From an uncultured Faecalibacterium sp. (GTDB lineage Bacteria > Bacillota > Clostridia > Oscillospirales > Ruminococcaceae), in the NCBI GenBank assembly GCA_934526125.1, contig CAKSZU010000039.1, positions 1-17,801 of the forward strand: a stretch of 17,801 bases of DNA. Direction: 5' to 3'. The position numbers were made by a program, and so were the translations under genes. Position 1 is the stretch's first letter. The number at the start of each line of letters is the position of its first letter. Positions 11,325 through 17,801 of this stretch are shown in pieces. The notes beneath the pieces were generated by a model, which was not told the DNA's origin, searched no databases, and saw only the letters and a list, made by a program, of their open reading frames with translations.

Positions 11325-13568
11325 ATGGCAGTGAAAGCATCCGAGCGCGTAAAGCGTTATCAGAACCCCAACGGTCCCGCCATCGGCACCGTGGAGCGCA
11401 AGGTCATCGAGCAGGACGGCCTGTACTTCAAGGATATCGACGGCACCGGTACCGTCAGCGCCGTCAACGACTGGCGCCTGACCCCCGCCGAGCGCGCAGA
11501 GGCCTATGTCAAGACCCTGACCACCAGCGAGAAGATCGGCCAGATCTTCACCTCCGACTGGCGCATGGGCCCCAAGTATCCGTCCCCCCGTCTGGCTGCC
11601 AACGGCCACCAGCCCGTAGGCGACGAGACCGGCCTGCTGGATGAGGCCACGGTGAACGTCTCCGACAGCATCTTCGGCAATCAGTCCCTGCCCAGCACCT
11701 CCGACATGGTCAAGAAGTGCTTCAACCGCCACATCATCCTGCGCGAGAACCCCTCCCCGGAAGATCTGGCCGATTACCTCAACCAGCTGCAGTACCTGAC
11801 CGAGACCTGCGAGCATTTCGTGCCCATGCAGGTGATGTCCAACAGCCGCAATGAGAACGGCGAGGTCGTCTTCGGCATGAACGATGCCGCCGGTGTGTTC
11901 GCCACCTACCCCGGCACCCTGGGCATCGCAGCTGCCGTCAAGGGCACGGCCCGCATCGACATCATCGACAAGTTCGCCGACACCATCCGCCGCGAGTGGA
12001 ACGCCTGCGGCCTGAAGAAGGGCTATATGTACATGGCCGACTGCGTCACCGACCCCCGCTGGCAGCGCACTTTCGGCACCTTCGGCGAGGATCCTGAGCT
12101 GATCGAGGAGATCTTCGACCACCTGATCCCCGGTGTGCAGGGCGGCAGCAACGGCGTCACCCCCGACGGCGTCTCCATGACTGTGAAGCACTTCCCCGGC
12201 GGCGGTGCCCGTGAGAACGGCTTCGACCCCCACTACGCCGCAGGCCAGTGGAACATCTACGCCACCCCCGGCTCCCTGCAGAAGTACCACATCCCGGCTT
12301 TCCGGGCTGCCATCCGCCACAACGCCGAGTCCATCATGCCCTACTACTCCAAGCCCAGCGCCGAGAAGAGCGCCCCGCAGGAGGACTTCAACGGCAGCCC
12401 CATCGAGCTGAACCCCTACGGCTTCGCCTACAACAAGGTGTTCATCGACGGGATGCTGCGCAACCAGATGGGCTTCAAGGGCTACATCAACTCCGATACC
12501 GGCATCGTCCACAACATGTGCTGGGGCGTTGATATGCTGGATGAGCCCGAGCGCATCGGCTATGCCGTCACCCAGAGCGGCGTGGACCTGATCTCCGGCC
12601 TGCTGGACAACGACCTGGGCGAGGAGAGCTATGCCCGCGCCACCAACGGCTACTACGACACCCACAAGGTGCCCGAGGGCTTCAAGAAGGAGGACCTGGT
12701 CCTGACCGACGAGAGCCTGAACCGTGCCGTCAGCCGCACCCTGACCGAGCTGTTCCGTCAGGGCATGTTCGAGAACCCCTATGCCGACCCCCAGAAGGCT
12801 GCCGAAGTGGTCGCCGCCAAGGCCGACTGGGACGAGGCTTCCCGCGTACACCGCGAGTCCGTTGTCCTGCTGAAGAACGACGGCACCCTGCCCCTGAAGG
12901 ACGGCGTCAAGGTCTACGCTGAGGCCTTCGGCAAGAGCGCCGAGGCCGGCGAGGCTGCCACCAAGGCCCTGCGCGAGATGCTGGGCAGCGTCACTCTGGT
13001 GGACACCCCCGACGAGGCCGAGGTCGCCCTGCTGATGGTCAGCCCCCAGTCCGGCGCTTATTTCAACGCCACCCCGGGCTATCTGGAGCTGGACATCTGC
13101 GAGGACAAGACCGTCTGCAACGTGGACGAGAGCGGCAAGCCCACTGCTGAGACCCACAAGGAAACCACTCTGGTGGGTGCAAACCGCATCCCCGGCATCG
13201 CTGCCGCCGTCCACGCACACGGCGGCAAGGTGGTCGCCAACATCAATTGCCCGCTGGCATGGGAAGTCGGCAGCATCGAGAAGGTCTCCGACGCCCTGAC
13301 CGTCGGCTTCGACACCTTCCCCTCCGCAACGCTGGATGTCATGTTCGGCCGCTTTGCTCCTGTGGGCAAGCTGCCCATCACCCTGCCCAAGGGCGATGAG
13401 GTCCTGGCTGTCAACGCAGACGGCGTCTGCATCAGCCCCAACGACGTACCCGGCTATGCCAAGGATGCCTACATGCCCGACTCCATGAAGGACGAGAACG
13501 GCAAGGCTTACGCATACCGCGATGCCGCCGGCAACTACTACGAGATGAACTTCGGTCTGAAGTACTGA
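11325..13568 (+). CDS. Glycoside hydrolase family 3 (beta-glucosidase/xylosidase type), cytoplasmic
   Basis: A 747-residue GH3 enzyme. The N-terminal TIM-barrel domain shows DPRWQRTFGTFGEDPELI (243-260; the common form is PRWGR), VKHFPGGG (287-294, substrate-binding Lys288/His289) and the nucleophile motif GFKGYINSDTG (384-393 region, Asp391). The C-terminal alpha/beta domain begins near RESVVLLKNDGTLPL and includes a late FGRFAPVGKLPITLP segment. It has no signal peptide and ends without an evident fibronectin III-like domain. Residues about 80-140 are a longer first-domain segment than I expect in the family. Substrate not assignable from sequence. AAGGAG at 11311-11316, 8 nt before ATG. 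Divergent from the symporter; arginine codons almost all CGC/CGT. Confidence 0.9.
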   Translation: MAVKASERVKRYQNPNGPAIGTVERKVIEQDGLYFKDIDGTGTVSAVNDWRLTPAERAEAYVKTLTTSEKIGQIFTSDWRMGPKYPSPRLAANGHQPVGDETGLLDEATVNVSDSIFGNQSLPSTSDMVKKCFNRHIILRENPSPEDLADYLNQLQYLTETCEHFVPMQVMSNSRNENGEVVFGMNDAAGVFATYPGTLGIAAAVKGTARIDIIDKFADTIRREWNACGLKKGYMYMADCVTDPRWQRTFGTFGEDPELIEEIFDHLIPGVQGGSNGVTPDGVSMTVKHFPGGGARENGFDPHYAAGQWNIYATPGSLQKYHIPAFRAAIRHNAESIMPYYSKPSAEKSAPQEDFNGSPIELNPYGFAYNKVFIDGMLRNQMGFKGYINSDTGIVHNMCWGVDMLDEPERIGYAVTQSGVDLISGLLDNDLGEESYARATNGYYDTHKVPEGFKKEDLVLTDESLNRAVSRTLTELFRQGMFENPYADPQKAAEVVAAKADWDEASRVHRESVVLLKNDGTLPLKDGVKVYAEAFGKSAEAGEAATKALREMLGSVTLVDTPDEAEVALLMVSPQSGAYFNATPGYLELDICEDKTVCNVDESGKPTAETHKETTLVGANRIPGIAAAVHAHGGKVVANINCPLAWEVGSIEKVSDALTVGFDTFPSATLDVMFGRFAPVGKLPITLPKGDEVLAVNADGVCISPNDVPGYAKDAYMPDSMKDENGKAYAYRDAAGNYYEMNFGLKY

Positions 13569-13585
13569 TCTTACCAGAGTTTTTT

Positions 13586-13636
13586 CACCCTCTCCGTCAA
13601 AGCCGCCCGCTTTGCGAAGCCGCGCCGGAGGGGGTG
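13586..13636. repeat. Imperfect inverted-repeat element between GH3 and MATE genes
   Basis: CACCCTCTCCG (13586-13596) pairs with CGGAGGGGGTG (13626-13636) with one G-U, and AAAGC/GCTTT (13599-13613) forms an inner 5-bp hairpin. It is preceded by TTTTTT on the plus strand, so only the minus strand has hairpin-plus-U-run form; it is therefore not a normal terminator for GH3. The ends resemble dispersed CCCTCTC...GGGGG repeats I associate with Faecalibacterium-type genomes. Confidence 0.45.
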
Positions 13637-13664
13637 ATCTGTTGATAAAAGGAGAATCTGCCCA

Positions 13665-15041
13665 ATGGCACAGACACAACAAAAACGGCAGGACATGGGG
13701 TCCGGAGACGTCAAGAAGCTCCTGCTCCAGCTGATGATCCCCGCCGTCGTGGCGCAGGTGGTCAACCTGCTGTATAACATCGTGGACCGCATCTACATCG
13801 GCCATATCCCGGGCATCGGCGCGGCCGCCCTGACGGGTGTGGGTCTGTTCACCCCCATCCTGATGCTGCTGAACGCCTTTGCCATGCTCATCGGCGCAGG
13901 CGGTGCCCCCCGCACCGCCATCGCCATGGGCCAGGGCGACAAGGAGCAGGCCGAAAAGATCATCGGCAACAGCTTCACCATGCTGATGATCTTTGCCGTG
14001 GTGCTGACCATCGTCTTTTACGCCGGTGCGCCCGCCCTGCTGCGGATGTTCGGTGCCAGCGACACCACCCTGCCCTACGCACTGGCTTACAGCCGCATCT
14101 ACATCCTGGGCTCGGTCTGTGTGCTGATCGTCATGGGCATGAACCCCTTCATCACCACCCAGGGCTTTGCCAAGATCAGCATGCTGACCACCGTCATCGG
14201 TGCCGTCATCAACATCATCCTCGACCCCATCCTGATCTTCCTGTTCGGGCTGGGTGTGCGGGGTGCCGCCATCGCTACCGTGCTGAGTCAGGCCGTGGGT
14301 GCCGTCTGGATCCTGCGGTTCCTCACCGGCCCCAAGACCACCCTGAAGCTGCGCAAGAGCATGATGAAGCTGGAAAGCCGCACCATCATGCCCGTCATGG
14401 GTCTGGGCATCTCCTCCTTCGTCATGCTGTCCACCGAGAGCCTGCTCTCCATCAGCTTCAGCTCCAGCCTGGCCCGCTACGGCGGCGATGTGGCCGTGGG
14501 TGCCATGACCGTCATCACCAGCGCCTCTCAGCTGGCCACCCTGCCCATTCAGGGTGTCTGCCAGGGCGGCCAGCCGGTGATGAGCTTCAACTTCGGCGCC
14601 GGGAAGAAGGACCGCGTCAAGGAGGCTTTCCGCTTCCAGCTGAGCATCTGCTTCGGCTACACCGCTCTGTTCTGGGTGGTCATGATGGTGGCCCCCGGGG
14701 CCGTGGCCGGCATCTTCACCTCGGACGCCAGCCTGATCCAGTACACCACCTGGGCCATGCGCATCTACATGGCCGGCATCTTCTCGCTGGGCATCCAGAT
14801 CGGCTGCCAGCAGAGCTTCATGGCTCTGGGTCAGGCCAAGGTCAGCCTGCTGCTGGCCTGCCTGCGCAAGCTGATCCTGCTGATCCCCCTCATCTTCATC
14901 CTGCCCCATGTGGTCTCTGACCCCGTGTTCGGCGTGTTCCTCGCCGAGCCCGTCAGCGATATCCTCGCTGCCACGGTCACCGCCATCACCTTCTTCTCCC
15001 GGTTCAATAAGATCCTGGATAAGGGCGCAGGCAAAGTGTAA
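13665..15041 (+). CDS. MATE-family multidrug efflux transporter (MepA-like)
   Basis: A 458-residue, 12-helix multidrug and toxin extrusion protein, which exports cationic compounds in exchange for Na+ or H+. The two halves each begin with the family pattern: first helix QLMIPAVVAQVVNLLYNIVD (22-41) followed by RIYIGHIPGIGAAALTGVG, and the second half near PVMGLGISSFVMLSTESLLS. NPFITTQGFAKISMLTTVIG and the following NIILDPILIF are typical of the MepA-like subgroup. AAAGGAG at 13648-13654, 10 nt before ATG. It follows GH3 by 96 nt on the same strand and may be read from GH3 promoters, since I see no strong terminator or promoter in the gap; no functional link to sugar use is evident. Transcription ends at 15065-15111. 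Confidence 0.93.
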   Translation: MAQTQQKRQDMGSGDVKKLLLQLMIPAVVAQVVNLLYNIVDRIYIGHIPGIGAAALTGVGLFTPILMLLNAFAMLIGAGGAPRTAIAMGQGDKEQAEKIIGNSFTMLMIFAVVLTIVFYAGAPALLRMFGASDTTLPYALAYSRIYILGSVCVLIVMGMNPFITTQGFAKISMLTTVIGAVINIILDPILIFLFGLGVRGAAIATVLSQAVGAVWILRFLTGPKTTLKLRKSMMKLESRTIMPVMGLGISSFVMLSTESLLSISFSSSLARYGGDVAVGAMTVITSASQLATLPIQGVCQGGQPVMSFNFGAGKKDRVKEAFRFQLSICFGYTALFWVVMMVAPGAVAGIFTSDASLIQYTTWAMRIYMAGIFSLGIQIGCQQSFMALGQAKVSLLLACLRKLILLIPLIFILPHVVSDPVFGVFLAEPVSDILAATVTAITFFSRFNKILDKGAGKV

Positions 15042-15064
15042 AGCCCGAATACCCATCTCCTGAT

Positions 15065-15111
15065 ACGCAAAAACCGCCCCGGCATCTCGCCGGAGCGGTT
15101 TTTTGTTGCGT
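15065..15111. terminator. Bidirectional terminator between MATE and argF
   Basis: AAAAACCGCCCCGGC (15069-15083) pairs with GCCGGAGCGGTTTTT (15089-15103) around ATCTC with one C-A mismatch; ACGCAA/TTGCGT extend the outer ends. T6 follows on the plus strand and T5 on the minus strand, so it serves the convergent MATE and argF genes. Confidence 0.9.
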
Positions 15112-15115
15112 AAAA

Positions 15116-16030
15116 TTACTGGTTGGCAAGCAGAACGGCCAGCACGGCCTTCTGGACGTGGAGGCGGTTCTCGGCTTCGGTGAAGATCTCGTCGGCGTGG
15201 TCCTCAAAGACGGCCGTGGAGATCTCCTCGCCGCGGTGGGCGGGCAGGCAGTGGAGGAGCATGGCATCGGGCTTTGCCTCTGCCATCAGCTTCCCGGTGA
15301 CCTGGAAGCCCGCGAAGTCCCGCAGGCGGCGCTCGCTTTCCGGGGTGCCGGGGGCGGTGTTCCATGCGGCAGTCACCACCACGTCGGCGTCCTTCACGCC
15401 CTCTGCCGGGTCCGTCAGGAGATGGAACTTCTCGCCATACTTGTGGGCGAACATCACCACATCGGCGGCGGGGCGGTAGCCCTGGGGACAGACACAGGTG
15501 ACGTTCATCCCGGCCAGCAGGCCGCCTGCGATCAGGCTGTTGGCCATGCTGCAGCCGTCGCCAATGAAGCAGAGCTTCTGGCCCTCCAGCGCGCCGCGGC
15601 GCTCCCGGATGGTCATCAGGTCCGCCAGCACCTGACAGGGGTGGGCGTAGTCCGTCAGGCCGTTGATGACGGGCACCCCGGCCAGCTCGGCGAACTCTTC
15701 CAGATCCCGCTGGCGGTAGGTGCGCCAGACCACACAGTCATAATAGCGGCCCAGCACCCGGGCGGTGTCCTTCAGGGGCTCGCCCCGGCCGGACTGCAGC
15801 TCGGTGGCGGCGTTCATGTAGTTGCCCAGGCCCCCCAGCTGGTACACACCCACCTCAAAGCTGGTGCGGGTGCGGGTGGAGTTCTTGGAGAACATCAGCG
15901 CCACCGTCCTGCCCTTGAGCAGGGGCGGGGTCTGGCCTGCCTTCTGCCTGGCCTTGAGGTCATCTGCCACATCCAGGATGTGGGTCAGCTCGGCGGGGGT
16001 GAGGTCGCTCATTTTCAGCAGATGTTTCAT
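15116..16030 (-). CDS. argF: Ornithine carbamoyltransferase, with altered ornithine-binding loop
   Basis: A 304-residue member of the carbamoyltransferase family, which makes citrulline from ornithine and carbamoyl phosphate. The carbamoyl-phosphate motif STRTRTSFE (51-59), INGLTDYAHPCQVLAD (122-137) and HCLPAHRGEE (260-269) are intact. The ornithine loop is not: where ornithine enzymes have T-D-x-W-x-S-M-G, this one reads TAAWNTAPG (220-228), so Asp, Ser, Met and Gly are all changed, with no length change. The usual GDGNN is GDGCS (157-161). So the amino substrate may differ, although context supports arginine synthesis. The ATG overlaps the argD stop (ATGA), so it is translationally coupled. 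Confidence 0.85.
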   Translation of the reverse strand: MKHLLKMSDLTPAELTHILDVADDLKARQKAGQTPPLLKGRTVALMFSKNSTRTRTSFEVGVYQLGGLGNYMNAATELQSGRGEPLKDTARVLGRYYDCVVWRTYRQRDLEEFAELAGVPVINGLTDYAHPCQVLADLMTIRERRGALEGQKLCFIGDGCSMANSLIAGGLLAGMNVTCVCPQGYRPAADVVMFAHKYGEKFHLLTDPAEGVKDADVVVTAAWNTAPGTPESERRLRDFAGFQVTGKLMAEAKPDAMLLHCLPAHRGEEISTAVFEDHADEIFTEAENRLHVQKAVLAVLLANQ

Positions 16031-17232
16031 GCCTGTTCCTCCGGAGACTTCTGGGCCATCTCGCTCAGCACCTCGTTCAGGATGCCGAGGGCCTTTTCCA
16101 CATCATGGGCGGTCAGGGTCAAAGGGGGCAGCAGGCGCAGGCGGGTCTTGGCCGTCAGCACCAGCAGGCCCTTCTCCCGGCAGGCGGCCAGCACGTCGGC
16201 CGCCTGGATGCCGCCGAAGAACTCGATGCCCACCATCAGGCCGATGCCGGAAATGCTCTTGACCATGGGCAGCTTGGCCAGCCCCGCGCGGAGCTGCGCG
16301 GCCCGCTCGTTGACATTTGCCAGGAACGAGGCGTCCAGACGATCCACCACCACATTGGCACCGGCACAGACCACCGGGTTGCCGCCGAAGGTCGAGCCGT
16401 GGGTGCCGGGGCCCATCCCGGCGGCGGTCTTTTCGTTCAGCAGCACGGCACCGATGGGCAGGCCGCCGCCCAGACCCTTGGCCAGGGTGACGATGTCGGG
16501 CTTCAGGTTGTAGTGCTCGCAGCACAGGAAATTGCCGGTGCGGCCCACGCCGGTCTGCACCTCGTCCACGATGAGGATCAGGTCCTTTTCATCGCAGAGG
16601 GCGCGGACGGCCTGCACATACTCGGGGTCCAGCGCCATGACGCCGCCTTCGCCCTGGATCAGCTCCAGCATCACGGCGCAGGTGTGGCGGTCCACCAGCT
16701 CCTTCAGGGCTTCGAGATCCCCGGCAGGGGTGTAGACGAAGCCTTCGTTGAAGGGTCCGAAGTAGTTGTGGAACACCTCCTGACCGGTGGCGGTCAGGGT
16801 GGCAATGGTGCGGCCGTGGAAGCTGTTGACCAGCGTGATGACGGTATCGCGGCCCTTGCCGTAGTGATCAAAGCTGTACTTCCGGGCCGCCTTGATGGCA
16901 CCCTCGTTGGCTTCGGCGCCGGAATTGCCGAAGAACACCTTGCTCATCCCGGTGCGCTTGCACAGCTTCTTGGCCAGCTTGCCGCAGGGGGCGGTGTAGT
17001 ACAGGTTGGAGGTATGCTGCAGCTTGTGAGCCTGCTCGGAAACAGCCTCGGCCCAGGTCAGGTCGCAGTAGCCCAGACTGTTGACGCCGATGCCGCTGGT
17101 GAAATCCAGATATTTCTGGCCCTCCGGGCCTTCGGCGTAGAGGCCGTGGCCCTTTTCCAGCACGATGGGGTTGCGGCCGTAGGTATGCAGGACATATTCG
17201 CTGTCCCGCTTGATGACTTTTTCGGAATCCAT
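16027..17232 (-). CDS. argD: Acetylornithine aminotransferase
   Basis: A 401-residue class III PLP aminotransferase that converts N-acetylglutamate semialdehyde to N-acetylornithine with glutamate as amino donor, in arginine synthesis. Motifs in order: FGNSGAEANEGAIKAAR (101-117), SFHGRT (137-142), LELIQGEGGV (189-198), VDEVQTGVGRTG (222-233, Asp223 contacting the PLP pyridine nitrogen), LAKGLGGGLPIGA (250-262, Schiff-base Lys252) and HGSTFGGNP. Length and motifs are normal. AGGAGG at 17243-17248 is 10 nt before the ATG. It lies 62 nt after argB and overlaps argF by 4 nt. Confidence 0.95.
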   Translation of the reverse strand: MDSEKVIKRDSEYVLHTYGRNPIVLEKGHGLYAEGPEGQKYLDFTSGIGVNSLGYCDLTWAEAVSEQAHKLQHTSNLYYTAPCGKLAKKLCKRTGMSKVFFGNSGAEANEGAIKAARKYSFDHYGKGRDTVITLVNSFHGRTIATLTATGQEVFHNYFGPFNEGFVYTPAGDLEALKELVDRHTCAVMLELIQGEGGVMALDPEYVQAVRALCDEKDLILIVDEVQTGVGRTGNFLCCEHYNLKPDIVTLAKGLGGGLPIGAVLLNEKTAAGMGPGTHGSTFGGNPVVCAGANVVVDRLDASFLANVNERAAQLRAGLAKLPMVKSISGIGLMVGIEFFGGIQAADVLAACREKGLLVLTAKTRLRLLPPLTLTAHDVEKALGILNEVLSEMAQKSPEEQA

Positions 17233-17262
17233 GTGTGGTGTACCTCCTGTTGACTTTTTTCT

Positions 17263-17291
17263 ATTATAAAGTCTTTCTGCCGTTTCAGCAA
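17263..17291 (-). promoter_or_regulatory. Candidate internal promoter for argD-argF
   Basis: The leftward strand reads TTGCTG (17286-17291), a 17-nt spacer, then TATAAT (17263-17268), about 30 nt before argD. It sits in the argB-argD gap. No ARG box (TGAAT..ATTCA type) is visible here. Confidence 0.45.
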
Positions 17292-17294
17292 CCC

Positions 17295-17801
17295 TTATTC
17301 CTGATGGCTGCGGCGGTAGAAACGGGTACCGGAGCCGCGGTTGGAGAACAGCTCCAGCAGGATGGAGTGGGGCACACGGCCATCGATGATGACCGCTTCG
17401 TGGACGCCCTGATAGATGGCATCGGCCATGCCGCCGATCTTGGGGATCATGCCGCCCGCAATGATCCCGGCGGACTTGTAGCCCTCGATCTCGGAGACCT
17501 CCACCTCGGGGATGAGGGTGGTCTCGTCGTCCTTGTCCCGCAGCAGGCCCGCGATATCGGTCATGGAGACCAGCTTCTCGGCCTTGAGGGCAATGGCGAT
17601 CTGGGCGGCGGCGGTATCGGCGTTGACGTTATAAGCCTGGCCCAGGTCGTCCATGCCCACGGTGGCGATGACGGGGATATAGCCGCCGTCCAGCAGGTTG
17701 GAGATCAGGGTGGGGTCCACATGGACGATCTCGCCCACATGGCCCAGCTGGGGGTCCAGCTCGGTGCAGCGGAGCATCTGGCCGTCCATGCCGCACAGGC
17801 C
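17295..17801 (-). CDS. argB: Acetylglutamate kinase, C-terminal part (5' end outside window)
   Basis: The last 168 residues of N-acetylglutamate kinase, which phosphorylates N-acetylglutamate in the second step of arginine synthesis. The reading frame enters from the window edge as GLCGMDGQML, corresponding to the family's G-x-C/S-G-x-D-G segment. It then shows the HVGEI turn, IPVIATVGMD, NVNADTAA (54-61 counted from the Met at 17789) and IIAGGMIPKIGGMADAI, which corresponds to the G-G-M-x-P-K nucleotide/substrate region, and ends SNRGSGTRFYR. The N-terminal glycine-rich ATP-binding loop lies outside the window. argD follows after 62 nt. Confidence 0.95.
   Translation of the reverse strand, partial: GLCGMDGQMLRCTELDPQLGHVGEIVHVDPTLISNLLDGGYIPVIATVGMDDLGQAYNVNADTAAAQIAIALKAEKLVSMTDIAGLLRDKDDETTLIPEVEVSEIEGYKSAGIIAGGMIPKIGGMADAIYQGVHEAVIIDGRVPHSILLELFSNRGSGTRFYRRSHQE

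Noticed and set aside
11103..15056. A 1317-codon open frame on the minus strand across the GH3 and MATE genes
   Set aside because: It is antisense to two clearly recognised proteins, and its translation is a low-complexity run of Gly, Asp, His, Val and Gln typical of the mirror of GC-rich codons; no domain or suitable start.
15158..17253. Two long plus-strand open frames across argF and argD
   Set aside because: Antisense shadows of two well-conserved genes; one runs through the argD ribosome binding site.
17233..17294. ArgR box before argD
   Set aside because: The gap is AT-rich but contains no TGAAT/ATTCA half-sites.
1..17801. tRNA, rRNA, CRISPR array, transposase, phage or toxin-antitoxin genes
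   Set aside because: I looked for repeat-spacer periodicity, tRNA-like cloverleaf sequence with a TTCGA loop and recognisable proteins on both strands and found none.

Overview
The window is about 17.8 kb of high-GC (roughly 60%) bacterial DNA. Gene content and style suggest a human-gut Clostridia member of the Faecalibacterium/Subdoligranulum type (Oscillospiraceae). The grounds are AGGAGG-type ribosome binding sites, a PTS gene, the acetylated arginine pathway in the order argB-argD-argF, and cytoplasmic glycoside hydrolases beside a GPH-family sugar symporter. The genus is an inference from sequence style; no database search was possible.

Layout. (1) 1-356: the first 13 codons of a leftward PTS EIIC-like gene and an AT-rich intergenic region. 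(2) 357-2017: prmA and rsmE, two translation-apparatus methyltransferases in a rightward operon, ended by a perfect 18-bp bidirectional terminator. (3) 2075-4854: a leftward, translationally coupled pair of a patatin-like acyl hydrolase and a divergent PTS Enzyme I-like protein that lacks a key Mg-ligand glutamate. (4) 4993-5643: a rightward HAD phosphatase, divergent from the patatin gene. (5) 5852-13568: a carbohydrate block made of a rightward GH2 beta-galactosidase-like enzyme, a leftward two-gene membrane-protein pair (TM2-domain protein and a 68-aa single-span protein), a leftward GPH sugar:cation symporter and a rightward GH3 enzyme divergent from it. (6) 13665-15041: a MepA-like MATE efflux pump. 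(7) 15116-17801: leftward arginine genes, argB (5' end outside the window), argD and argF.

How the parts fit. The GPH symporter would import an oligosaccharide or glycoside. The GH2 and GH3 enzymes, neither with a signal peptide, would cleave it in the cytoplasm. The three genes lie in separate transcription units but look co-regulated: the 12-mer AAAATATT(A/T)CTA occurs once upstream of each, always in the orientation of its gene, 21-22 nt (symporter, GH3) or 43 nt (GH2) before the -10. The GH2 and GH3 upstream regions also share the 13-mer GTGATATACTAGT followed by CAGCAC. All three genes use almost only CGC/CGT arginine codons, unlike their neighbours, which suggests high expression. No regulator gene is visible in the window.

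The observations most worth checking are the shared cis-elements, the degenerate Enzyme I coupled to a patatin, and an ArgF whose ornithine-binding D-x-x-x-S-M-G loop is replaced. I see no tRNA, rRNA, CRISPR array, transposase or phage gene.
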